A DNA stretch of 64,000 bases from an uncultured Bacteroidales bacterium (GTDB lineage Bacteria > Bacteroidota > Bacteroidia > Bacteroidales > Paludibacteraceae), in assembly GCA_934728255.1 (NCBI GenBank), contig CAKVEC010000005.1, positions 62,001 through 126,000 on the forward strand. Direction: 5' to 3'. Positions 18,073 to 25,585 of the stretch are shown piece by piece; positions within the stretch are counted from its first letter, which is position 1, and the number at the start of each line of letters is the position of its first letter. A program made the translations under genes and the position numbers. The notes beneath the pieces were generated by a model, which searched no databases, had not been told where the DNA came from, and saw only the letters and a program-made list of their open reading frames with translations.

Positions 18073-18101
18073 TATTAGATCGCCTTGGGCTGTTAGATAT
18101 C

Positions 18102-18176
18102 AGACCGCTTTGCTGTTAGAGGTTAGACCGCTTTGCTGTTAGAGGTTAGACCGCTTTCGGCTATTGGAGGTTAGAC
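18102..18176. repeat. Tandem repeat, about 23-base period
   Basis: Three copies of AGACCGCTTTGCTGTTAGAG with a short link, the last copy diverged and two bases longer. It lies between the 3' end of rnpB and the start of the YihY gene. Confidence 0.8.
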
Positions 18177-18189
18177 TGACTATATTGAG

Positions 18190-18508
18190 CAAGTATGCCT
18201 ATAAGCCGGGTTCTGTGCCGACCGGGAGGTCGGTGTTCATCATTAATCTCGAACAACGTATTACTACGTATTTCTCCCGCTTCCTACCCTCCGACTTGCG
18301 CGAGCCACGCTCAAACATCGGTTTACATGGAATTGCAGCCCATAGTATAGTCGTTTCACGTTACTCGTCTCTGTACCAGTGACCAAACATTGCTGCCTGA
18401 CGGCCGTTAACCGCTATGGTGCTCTGTGCTGCCCGGACTTTCCTCTTGGTGAGGGACAAACACAAGTGCTCTCTTCCTCTTTTCCAAGCGATGAACCGGC
18501 ATACTTTT
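18190..18508 (-). ncRNA. rnpB: RNase P RNA (M1 RNA)
   Basis: The catalytic RNA that matures tRNA 5' ends. On the minus strand the universal segment GAGGAAAGTCCGGGC is present near the 5' third, ACAGAGACGAG in the core, and the 3' end carries CAGAACCCGGCTTATAGGC. The ends are set by helix P1: AAGTATGCC at the 5' end pairs with GGCATACTT at the 3' end, giving about 318 nucleotides, consistent with a bacterial type A RNA. It lies about 60 bases downstream of tRNA-Gly and may be read from the same promoter. The exact ends could differ by a few bases. Confidence 0.93.
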
Positions 18509-18540
18509 CTCAATACGTCAATAGACCTCTATATCCAACA

Positions 18541-18563
18541 ATAGCCCTATTACGGGCTATTTT
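18541..18563 (-). terminator. Hairpin between tRNA-Gly and rnpB
   Basis: ATAGCCC with GGGCTAT, a 7-bp stem and a 6-base loop. The T tail is weak on the minus strand, so it may be a partial terminator or processing hairpin. Confidence 0.45.
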
Positions 18564-18567
18564 GTGA

Positions 18568-18637
18568 GCGGCATAAGGGAGTCGAACCCTCCTCCTAAGC
18601 TTGGGAAGCTCATGCACTACCGATGTGCTAATGCCGC
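18568..18637 (-). tRNA. tRNA-Gly(CCC)
   Basis: Cloverleaf readable on the minus strand: acceptor GCGGCAT pairs with ATGCCGC, D stem GCAC/GTGC, anticodon stem TGAGC/GCTTA around loop TTCCCAA (anticodon CCC), and T arm with TTCGACT. Length is 70 nucleotides and the 3' CCA is not encoded. It decodes GGG. Confidence 0.95.
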
Positions 18638-18655
18638 AGTTTTCAAATGCGGTTG

Positions 18656-18686
18656 CAAAGGTACACTATTTTTTCGAGATATGCAA
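18656..18686 (-). promoter_or_regulatory. Promoter of tRNA-Gly and probably rnpB
   Basis: Minus strand TTG, 20 bases, TACCTTTG; the spacer begins CATATC. It ends 18 bases before the tRNA and is six bases from the stop codon of the gene on its right. Confidence 0.8.
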
Positions 18687-18691
18687 ATCTT

Positions 18692-19939
18692 TTAATAGAT
18701 TTCTACGATTTGACGTGGAACACGGTGTGTCATTTGGCGTCGGGACATGGGGTGTACATTATCCGTTTGAACGGATGTAACCCGTTGTGTGGCACTGACT
18801 TGTACAGGAATTTCCATTTGCTTGGTACCAATAATCATAGCATCGCTATGCAGATTCTTTTCCAAAACATACAGATGTCCGTTACGCTGTTGATAAATGG
18901 TATTGAGTTGCACTTTGGCATTCATCTTGCGCAGGCGGAACTTTTCAATCTGTTGGTCGTCCATATTAAAAAGGTTGAGTATCTGCAACTGGTCTTTATT
19001 CAGTTTCATCCCAAATGGGATATTGACCTGTCCTTCACCATATTCGGAGAAACGGCGTACGGAGAGTGTTTCCGAATCAAGGATATAATGGCGAGTTACC
19101 GAATACTTGACGATACCGAGATAGTTGTGTTTTTCCACGTGGGTGAGGACCGTTTCGCCCTCGCTCTCGTTGCTGACCGCCCAATGGCGCACATCGCCGA
19201 CCCATTTTTCAAAATCATACCGAATGTTGCCTATGGCAAACAAGCCTTGATGCACCACCACGCCAGAATCGACGGCCGTAGCGGCTTTGCGCATATCTTT
19301 GTCGATACGCTCCAATCCATCGCCTGCTAAAATGGTGTCGGCTAAAGCGCGAATAGTAGGTTTGAAAAACCGTTTGCAATATTCGCCGGCAAACTGTACA
19401 GAATCGCGATTGTCTTTAGTGGCTTCCGGAAGAATGACTACGGAAGCAATCATCTGCTCCATTCCCCACGCTTCGCCCTCGGAGTCCATACGCACGTCGC
19501 TCACAAGGTGATAGCGCACAGGATTATCAGAGAAATCTCTCTCCATTTGTACATAGACAGCGTGGAGCAGGGCAGCCATCTGCTTGCGTTTGTTGCGTTG
19601 TTTGGAGGCTTTGGCGGCAACCACGGTTTCTTCCAAAGCGATGGGCTGCTCATGGAGAACGATAGTGGTTGTATCTGTGGCAAAGACGCGGAGCGGAAGA
19701 GTCTGTTTCTCATAGCCGATGAAAGAGATAATCAACGGACTTTCTGCTGGCAGGTCGGTATCAATAGTGAAATAGCCGTTATCGTTGGTGGCAGCACCTA
19801 CTATGGGGTCTTGCTCGGGATAGACAGTAGCATAACCGATACCTTGTCCGCGCTCGTCCACGACACGTCCTACATAGTGCGTGGCATTTGCCAAACTAAT
19901 ACAGAATATGCATAATATGCAGAAAATCAGTTTTTTCAT
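18692..19939 (-). CDS. Exported protein with CarboxypepD_reg-like domain
   Basis: A 415-residue exported protein. A signal peptide (to about residue 19, NATHY) is followed by one beta-sandwich domain of the CarboxypepD_reg-like type (residues 20-95: GRVVDERGQGIGYATVYPEQ ending with IALEETVV, where TonB receptors would continue into a plug). The rest, about 300 residues, has no recognised domain. Related Bacteroidota proteins are surface or periplasmic, but the function is unknown. Its ATG overlaps the stop of the TPR gene upstream by four bases (ATGA), indicating translational coupling and a joint function. Confidence 0.75.
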   Translation of the reverse strand: MKKLIFCILCIFCISLANATHYVGRVVDERGQGIGYATVYPEQDPIVGAATNDNGYFTIDTDLPAESPLIISFIGYEKQTLPLRVFATDTTTIVLHEQPIALEETVVAAKASKQRNKRKQMAALLHAVYVQMERDFSDNPVRYHLVSDVRMDSEGEAWGMEQMIASVVILPEATKDNRDSVQFAGEYCKRFFKPTIRALADTILAGDGLERIDKDMRKAATAVDSGVVVHQGLFAIGNIRYDFEKWVGDVRHWAVSNESEGETVLTHVEKHNYLGIVKYSVTRHYILDSETLSVRRFSEYGEGQVNIPFGMKLNKDQLQILNLFNMDDQQIEKFRLRKMNAKVQLNTIYQQRNGHLYVLEKNLHSDAMIIGTKQMEIPVQVSATQRVTSVQTDNVHPMSRRQMTHRVPRQIVEIY

Positions 19940-22026
19940 TGGAAACGTGTAATGAGGTTGTAGGCTTGGTAGATACCGAGTTCACCGGCACGACTGAGGT
20001 CGGCAAGTCCGAGTTCGACTTGGTCGGTATATATATAGGTGAGCCCGCGATTGAAGTAGGCTTCGGCAAAGTCGTTGTCTGTATTGATGGCGCGGGTATA
20101 GTTGTCGATAGCCGCCTGCCAGTTGCGCTGCGTACAGAGGATATTTGCCTTGTTGTAGTAGGCAAAACTGAAATCAGGTTGCAGGCGTATGACCTGGTCG
20201 TAGTCGCGAAGCATAATCTCAAAGTCCATATTGGCTTCGGCGGTCAGTTCTCCAGTAGCACGCTGATACTCAAGCAGACGGTAGCGCCAGTTGGCACGGC
20301 AGAAATAGATGACGGCATCCAACTCATCGTCCGCCATGTTGGCAGCACGAGTACAATCGTCGATAGCCGAGGTATAGTCCTGTACAAGGGCAAACTCAAT
20401 GGCACGCGCAAAAAACAATGCTGCATTCGTGTTGTCGATTGGTGTATTGCGTGGCAAATTAAGCAGGTTGCGTTGCTCTATCAGATCTGACAATGAACTG
20501 ATTTGCGCAAAGTGGTGGTTGACCATATCGGCAGTAAGCGGTGTCTCTTGCACGGTGAAATGGAGAGGGGCGGGTAGCAGTTGGGCACGATTGAGTAGTT
20601 CCACCGCTTGCTGGTAGTAGTTGGTGCGGCGCAAAGACTGCTCCTGCGCATAGTAGGATAGGGTGATATTGGGTTCGTTGACCACATCGGTGTAGCGTTT
20701 CTGGATGCTTCCGCGGGTTTCGGAAGTGTATTTCTGCTCGTCGTCGGTAGGTTCTGACTGGTTTTGCGCCGTGCGCGAAGAGAACTCTTTGCGGCGGTCG
20801 CGGCGTTGCGGTTGCGCTTCGGCTAATTGTACATCGGTGTTTGGGGTAGATTGTTGGCGGGCTTGGAGTTGCTCTTTGTTGTTCTCGAGGTCGGCAGCCT
20901 GCTGGCGATAGCGGAAGGCAGTCTTGCTGTTACCTTGTGCCGTGGCGGCTTGGGCGGCGAGATAGTAAGATGGGAGGAAATAGGGATAGCGGGTGATGAG
21001 TGTATCAAAATCCTGCCGTGCCTGTTTCCACTGGCGGAGTTGCATTTCTACGAGTCCGCGTTGGTAGCGCATCTCGGTACGATCGGGGTCAAGGTCAATA
21101 GCCTGCGACAGATCCTCAAGGGCGCGGTTGTAGTCGCCGAGTTCCTGACGTAGGACACCGCGGTTGTAGTAGCATTGGGCATCGCGGGGGGATAGCGAAA
21201 CGGCCTTGTCGTAGTCGGCAAGGGCACCACGATAGTTGTGTTTGTGGTAGAAGATGATGCCTCTGTTGATATAATCGCCCGCCCATTTGGACCCGAGATT
21301 GATGGCGCGGGTTAGTTGTACGAGAGCATCGTCCTCGTTGTTCTGCATCAGATTGACGACACCGAGAGCCGACCAGTTGGCAGGGTTCTGCGAGTCCAGT
21401 TCGGTAGTGCGTGTAAATGCTTCTATGGCGCAGGTGGTGTCCTGCATTTGCAGACAGATGGCACCTTTCTCAAAGAGGAGTGAAGCGGACTGCGGTTCGC
21501 GACGAAGCAGCGTTTGGAGGTCGCTCATAGCGAGATCATACTCCTTTTGTGCTGCACGCGTGTCGGCACGCAGGAGAAGATAGGTTTTGTTCTCGGGAGA
21601 AAAGACAAGGGCTTGCGTAAAATCCTTTTCGGCAAGGTCGAACTCGCGCAACTGGCGATAGACGAAACCGCGGGTGTAGTAGGCACCCGGTAGGAAAGGA
21701 TTGCGCTCAACAGACGCATCGCAATCGCGCAAAGCCCCCTGATAATCTTCAAGTTGTATTTTGGCTATAGCACGGAATAGATAGGGTTCAGCCAAATAGG
21801 GTTTAAGTTTGATGACCTGGTTGAAATACTGGATAGACAGCACATAGTCTTCAAAATAGAGCGCATTCCGTCCGATAGCCGTGATACGATCGGTGTTCAG
21901 TTGCGCCTGTACACAACTGAAACTGCCGAGCAAAAACAACACAATGGTTCCCCGCAAAATGTAGGAGCGTAAAACGGACAATATGTGTTGTATGTGTTGC
22001 TTCAAACTCTTGTATCCTATAATCAT
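19936..22026 (-). CDS. Exported tetratricopeptide-repeat protein
   Basis: A 696-residue protein with a hydrophobic signal (residues 25-42, ending SCVQAQ) and at least a dozen TPR units. Eight follow each other in residues about 50-340 (repeats with NPFLPGAYYTRGFVYRQLRE and DAQCYYNRGVLRQELGDYNRA), then a charged low-complexity linker (residues 375-440, rich in Gln and Arg), and further TPRs up to residue 690. TPRs mediate protein binding; the partner is likely the CarboxypepD-like protein coupled downstream by a 4-base overlap. An 11-base-period array occupies the start region, so the first codons could be misassigned. Confidence 0.82.
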   Translation of the reverse strand: MIIGYKSLKQHIQHILSVLRSYILRGTIVLFLLGSFSCVQAQLNTDRITAIGRNALYFEDYVLSIQYFNQVIKLKPYLAEPYLFRAIAKIQLEDYQGALRDCDASVERNPFLPGAYYTRGFVYRQLREFDLAEKDFTQALVFSPENKTYLLLRADTRAAQKEYDLAMSDLQTLLRREPQSASLLFEKGAICLQMQDTTCAIEAFTRTTELDSQNPANWSALGVVNLMQNNEDDALVQLTRAINLGSKWAGDYINRGIIFYHKHNYRGALADYDKAVSLSPRDAQCYYNRGVLRQELGDYNRALEDLSQAIDLDPDRTEMRYQRGLVEMQLRQWKQARQDFDTLITRYPYFLPSYYLAAQAATAQGNSKTAFRYRQQAADLENNKEQLQARQQSTPNTDVQLAEAQPQRRDRRKEFSSRTAQNQSEPTDDEQKYTSETRGSIQKRYTDVVNEPNITLSYYAQEQSLRRTNYYQQAVELLNRAQLLPAPLHFTVQETPLTADMVNHHFAQISSLSDLIEQRNLLNLPRNTPIDNTNAALFFARAIEFALVQDYTSAIDDCTRAANMADDELDAVIYFCRANWRYRLLEYQRATGELTAEANMDFEIMLRDYDQVIRLQPDFSFAYYNKANILCTQRNWQAAIDNYTRAINTDNDFAEAYFNRGLTYIYTDQVELGLADLSRAGELGIYQAYNLITRFQ

Positions 22027-22131
22027 CCTATAACCATCCTATAACCATCCTATAACGAATCACCTATTAATCTCCTATACCTTCTATGGTCAGGGTAATA
22101 TCAGGGAAAGAACAGGGAAAGAACAGGGAAA
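22022..22131. repeat. Ten-unit 11-base-period array
   Basis: The gap between the TPR gene and PBP1A consists of ten consecutive 11-base units. They change stepwise from ACCATCCTATA through ATTAATCTCCT to GAACAGGGAAA while keeping the period. Confidence 0.85.
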
Positions 22132-22144
22132 ATATCGTGCATTG

Positions 22145-24454
22145 TTATTTGCACCCGGCATTGGGATCGAACCAGTCAGGGATGTCAAACTGTTCTGTCT
22201 CGAGGTAGCCAAGCGATGTGTCCTTGTAGACTTTTTGCATATAGAGGGCATAGATGGGCAATGCCATAGAGGCTCCCTGTCCTTCGGCGAGATTGTCGAA
22301 ATGGATGGCACGGTCTTCTCCTCCGACCCATACGCCGCTCACGAGCGAGGGGGTAAAGCCCATAAACCAACCGTCGGAGTTGTTGTTGGTAGTACCCGTT
22401 TTGCCGCCCATTGGGGCTTTGATGCCATATTTATAGCGCACGCGCACGCCCGTACCATGATCCACCACATTGCGGAGCATATAAATCATTTTGTAGGCAG
22501 TGCTTTCGCTGATAACCTCGTGTGTATTCGGCACAAAAGAGGCAATGACATTGCCATTGTTGTCCTCTATGCGTGTTACGTAGAGCGGTTCGGTGCGAAT
22601 ACCCTTGTTGGCGAAGGTGGTATAAGCATCCACCATCTCCTGCACGCTCACCTCGCAAGGTCCGAGACAGAGACTGATGACCGGATCAAGTTGTCCTTGA
22701 ATACCAAACGATTGCATAATACGTACCAACTGTTCGGGTGTATAAAGCGACATCAGATAGGCAGTAATCCAGTTGGACGAGTTTTGCAAACCCCAGTTGA
22801 GTGTAACAATCTCGCCTTGGTTCTTGGCATGCGTATCGCGCGGCGTCCATGGTCGCCCATTGGCATCATATAGCGTGATAGGCTCATTTACCACTTTATC
22901 ACAAGGCCACATACCTTCATCCATAGCCAATGTATAGAGATAGGGTTTGACGGTAGAGCCGACCTGGCGGCGCCCCATAGTAGCCATATCATACTGGAAA
23001 TGTGCAAAGTTTGGTCCACCCACATAGGCTTTGACATACCCCGTATGCGGATCCATAGACATAAATCCGCAGCGAAGATAGTTTTTTAGCCAGCGTATAG
23101 AGTCCATCGGCGACATAGTGGTATCTTTCAAACCGGTATCATCGTAGGTGAAAACTTGCATATCAACAGGTGTGTTGAAGGCTTCTTGTATTTCCTTTTC
23201 GCTTGCACCGGCTTTCTTCATTCCGCGATAACGGTCAGTCTGCTTCATAGCACGGGTGAGGATACCATTGATTTCGTCTTGCGAGATAGAGCGCGAGAAG
23301 GGTGCATTCTTCTTGCGTTTACACTCGCGGAAGAAACTTTTTTGCAGCGATTGCATATGTTCAGCCACAGCCTCTTCGGCATAACGTTGCATACGTGAAT
23401 CAATGGTAGTGTATATCTTTAAGCCGTCTTGATAGATGTCATAGTGCGTGCCATCAGGTTTTGTGTTCTTGGCACAGAAACCGTACAGCGGATTGTTGTC
23501 CCATTGATAGCGGTCGATGACATACTGCTGTTTGTTCCACTCCGAATAGTGGCTCTCCTTTGGTTCTTTGGCAGTCAGTACCCCTCGCAGATACTCACGG
23601 AAATAGGGTGCCAAGCCCTGCTTATGATCGACCGAACTATAGTGCAGTTCGAGTGGCAATGTCTCCAAAGAATCACGCTCGGCTTCCGTGATGTACTCAT
23701 ATTTGCACATCTGGCTCAATACTGTATTGCGGCGGTTGAGAGCCCTTTCTGGACGGCGCACGGGGTTGTAGAGCGATGGGTTTTTGCACATACCGACCAA
23801 CATAGCCGCCTCTTCTATTTTGAGGTCGGAGGGGGTGGTGGAGAAATAGACCTGTGCTGCCGACTTGATACCTACGGCATTGTAGAGAAAATCGAACTGG
23901 TTGAGGTACATCAGCAGAATCTCATCTTTTGAGTACAGGCGTTCTAACTTAGTGGCAATAACCCACTCGATGGGTTTCTGCATAGCACGCTCGAATATAT
24001 TGCTTGCACGTGGCGACCAAATCTGCTTTGCCAACTGCTGTGTCAGTGTACTGCCTCCGCCAGCGCGACCGAGTTTGAGTACAGCGCGGAAGAAGGACTT
24101 AAAGTCCACCCCCGTATGGCTGTAGAAACGGGCATCTTCGGTGGCAACAAGGGCATCAATGAGGTAGGGCGAGAGGTCGGTATATTGTACACCGACACGG
24201 TTCTCATTGCGATAGTAACGCCCGAGCGACTGCATATCCGATGAGATAATTTCGCTGGCAAAGCGGTTCTTTGGGTTCTGTAATTCTTCCAACGGCGGCA
24301 GGTAGCCGAGCCACCCCTCTGCTATCATCCATATAGCCATGAATGCTATGATTATGCCTGCCGAAAAAAGCCCCCAAAACCATTTGAGGAAGGTCTTGTG
24401 CCATTTGGGCGTGGTATCTTTTAGTATGCTGGTGGTCTTGGTTTTATTATTCAT
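22145..24454 (-). CDS. mrcA: Penicillin-binding protein 1A, bifunctional
   Basis: A 769-residue class A PBP that polymerises and crosslinks peptidoglycan. One membrane anchor (residues 24-45) is followed by the GT51 transglycosylase domain with TEDARFYSHTGVD, GGSTLTQQLAKQIW and LERLYSKDEILLMYLNQ motifs (residues 95-250). The transpeptidase domain carries SMDPHTGYVKA, the nucleophile motif STVK in QVGSTVKPYLY, SSN in QNSSNW, and GGKTGTTNNNSD. All catalytic residues are present. It has its own promoter at 24481-24511. It is the right-most gene before a 1.1-kb gene-poor region. Confidence 0.95.
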   Translation of the reverse strand: MNNKTKTTSILKDTTPKWHKTFLKWFWGLFSAGIIIAFMAIWMIAEGWLGYLPPLEELQNPKNRFASEIISSDMQSLGRYYRNENRVGVQYTDLSPYLIDALVATEDARFYSHTGVDFKSFFRAVLKLGRAGGGSTLTQQLAKQIWSPRASNIFERAMQKPIEWVIATKLERLYSKDEILLMYLNQFDFLYNAVGIKSAAQVYFSTTPSDLKIEEAAMLVGMCKNPSLYNPVRRPERALNRRNTVLSQMCKYEYITEAERDSLETLPLELHYSSVDHKQGLAPYFREYLRGVLTAKEPKESHYSEWNKQQYVIDRYQWDNNPLYGFCAKNTKPDGTHYDIYQDGLKIYTTIDSRMQRYAEEAVAEHMQSLQKSFFRECKRKKNAPFSRSISQDEINGILTRAMKQTDRYRGMKKAGASEKEIQEAFNTPVDMQVFTYDDTGLKDTTMSPMDSIRWLKNYLRCGFMSMDPHTGYVKAYVGGPNFAHFQYDMATMGRRQVGSTVKPYLYTLAMDEGMWPCDKVVNEPITLYDANGRPWTPRDTHAKNQGEIVTLNWGLQNSSNWITAYLMSLYTPEQLVRIMQSFGIQGQLDPVISLCLGPCEVSVQEMVDAYTTFANKGIRTEPLYVTRIEDNNGNVIASFVPNTHEVISESTAYKMIYMLRNVVDHGTGVRVRYKYGIKAPMGGKTGTTNNNSDGWFMGFTPSLVSGVWVGGEDRAIHFDNLAEGQGASMALPIYALYMQKVYKDTSLGYLETEQFDIPDWFDPNAGCK

Positions 24455-24480
24455 AGTTCCGGAAATTATATTTCTGCCCG

Positions 24481-24511
24481 CAAAGGTACAAAAAAAAACA
24501 CATACCTACAA
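24481..24511 (-). promoter_or_regulatory. Promoter of PBP1A
   Basis: Minus strand TTG, 20 bases (T-rich), TACCTTTG, 27 bases before the start codon. Confidence 0.8.
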
Positions 24512-24662
24512 ACTTAATTCAAAAACGCCAACCAATGTTCGCAAAATGAACAGGCAGCAATGACAGCATTTCCAATAAAAGCAGCGTTATTTCGCAGTAA
24601 TTTTCACTTTTCCTATTCCATGGCAACCGCATCAAAGCAATGTCCATATAGTTGATACGCTA

Positions 24663-24710
24663 TTTTTATGCAGTTTATGCACTATGGAAAGTGCATAAAC
24701 TGCATAAAAA
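24663..24710. repeat. 21-bp perfect inverted repeat
   Basis: Two 21-base arms built from TTTATGCA and CAGTTTATGCACT elements are perfectly complementary with a six-base loop, ATGGAA. The palindrome sits 30 bases before CTACGT copy B in a divergent spacer, where a terminator is not needed for any recognised gene. Confidence 0.75.
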
Positions 24711-24740
24711 GTGGCTTATACTCGCTATAAGCACGCTTTC

Positions 24741-24825
24741 TTTCTACGTCCTTTCTACGTCTTTTCTACGTAATGGGTATATGGAGGTAGGGAAAGTGCA
24801 TAAAGTGCATATTTTTCCCGCAACA
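24741..24825. repeat. CTACGT element, copy B (11-base period)
   Basis: TTTCTACGTCC, TTTCTACGTCT, TTTCTACGTAA, then a degenerate unit and two GTGCATA boxes. It matches copies A (1248) and C (31545) in order and spacing. Confidence 0.8.
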
Positions 24826-25195
24826 TTTTTGGGGGACAAGATGTTACTCGGGACTTTGACGATGCGGGACGATAAGGCATTCTACTCAGCCCGCAGGGCT
24901 TCGTGTCGCTACGGAAGCACCCCATTTCGCCCATGGGCTTATGGGTACCCCGCAGGCACTCAGTGCGCAATGCGCACCTGCCTTACGCTTCACGTCTCCA
25001 CAGCAGGGCAGGTCTATTCTGTTTGTGGCAAACTGCCCGCTGGCGAGGGCGCCCGCGTCCCCGGTGATGGCATTTTTCTCTGTGGTAGCATTTGTCCTTG
25101 ACGGGGCATTGGCGGAATAAATCTTGGTATTACACCATAGTAAGAGCATAAAAAAATATCACTATTTGGTGCGGTTAGCCTGTTTCCCTTTCCTG
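24826..25195. other. Gene-free stretch with GC-rich palindromes
   Basis: No credible gene. The 149-codon frame at 24652-25101 runs through the repeats and has no domain or codon bias. The stretch holds many short palindromes (CCCATGGG, GCGCAATGCGC) and a GCGCCCGCGTCCCCGG box near 25045 that is also found in the structured repeat at 26912. It may be a decayed element. Confidence 0.5.
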
Positions 25196-25200
25196 AAATG

Positions 25201-25231
25201 TTGCATATATCAAATAAAACCAGTATCTTTG
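25201..25231 (+). promoter_or_regulatory. Extended promoter upstream of the methyltransferase leader
   Basis: TTG, 20 bases with ATATCAAA three bases after TTG, then TATCTTTG. Transcription should begin near 25238, giving a leader of about 350 bases before the methyltransferase. Confidence 0.8.
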
Positions 25232-25283
25232 CAGGCGTAAACAATAAAGTATCAACATTTTAATAATAAACTGCTTATGTAAA

Positions 25284-25304
25284 CCGGTGCCGTGAAGGCG
25301 GCAC
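25284..25304 (+). promoter_or_regulatory. Short hairpin in the leader
   Basis: GTGCCG and CGGCAC with a loop TGAAGG, preceded and followed by A/T-rich sequence. It is the first stem of the folded leader. Confidence 0.5.
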
Positions 25305-25336
25305 ATGACATATTTTTTAACAGCATTGGCTATTAT

Positions 25337-25507
25337 TTCGCACTCGAAGAAAAAAGTCCTGGTAAAACTATTTTTCTCTGAAAGAAATAGTACAATCGCT
25401 ACAAGTAGGAGTCTTGCAGGCTTCTTACAACCACGTAATTCACGCTATCCGTGTGAACTTTCTTGTGGTTGTAGGGTTTTCTACCAGGACTTTCCTATGA
25501 GTGCGAA
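25337..25507 (+). ncRNA. Large multi-branched structured element (candidate leader RNA or MITE)
   Basis: Closing arms TTCGCACTC (25337-25345) and GAGTGCGAA (25499-25507) are perfectly complementary. A second perfect 12-bp stem follows, AAAGTCCTGGTA (25353) with TACCAGGACTTT (25482). Inside are a 9-bp stem TACAACCAC/GTGGTTGTA (25426/25465) capped by a TTCAC/GTGAA hairpin, and a small TATTTTTCTC/GAAAGAAATA hairpin. It lies between a promoter and the methyltransferase start, so as transcribed it would be a structured leader or small RNA. Its terminal symmetry also fits a miniature inverted-repeat element. No known riboswitch class is recognised. Confidence 0.5.
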
Positions 25508-25585
25508 AAGAAAGTTTGCACTTTTTTTATTTGTAGCCTATTTCTATTAGTCGAGATTGATAGCATTGCATAAATCTATCAATCT

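Noticed and set aside
18568..18637. tRNA-Gly as an integration site of a mobile element
   Set aside because: No integrase gene or direct repeat of the tRNA 3' end was found on either side.
22022..22131. CRISPR array
   Set aside because: The 11-base units are far too short and there are no alternating repeats and spacers; no cas gene is present.
24652..25101. 149-codon frame in the gene-poor region
   Set aside because: It crosses the 21-bp palindrome and the CTACGT element and its residue mix looks like translated GC-rich repeat.
25337..25507. Retron-type msr-msd RNA
   Set aside because: The terminal inverted arms resemble it superficially, but no reverse transcriptase gene lies anywhere in the window.
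25305..25550. 81-codon frame over the structured leader element
   Set aside because: Every conserved-looking feature is explained by the inverted repeats, and the protein has no plausible start context or domain.
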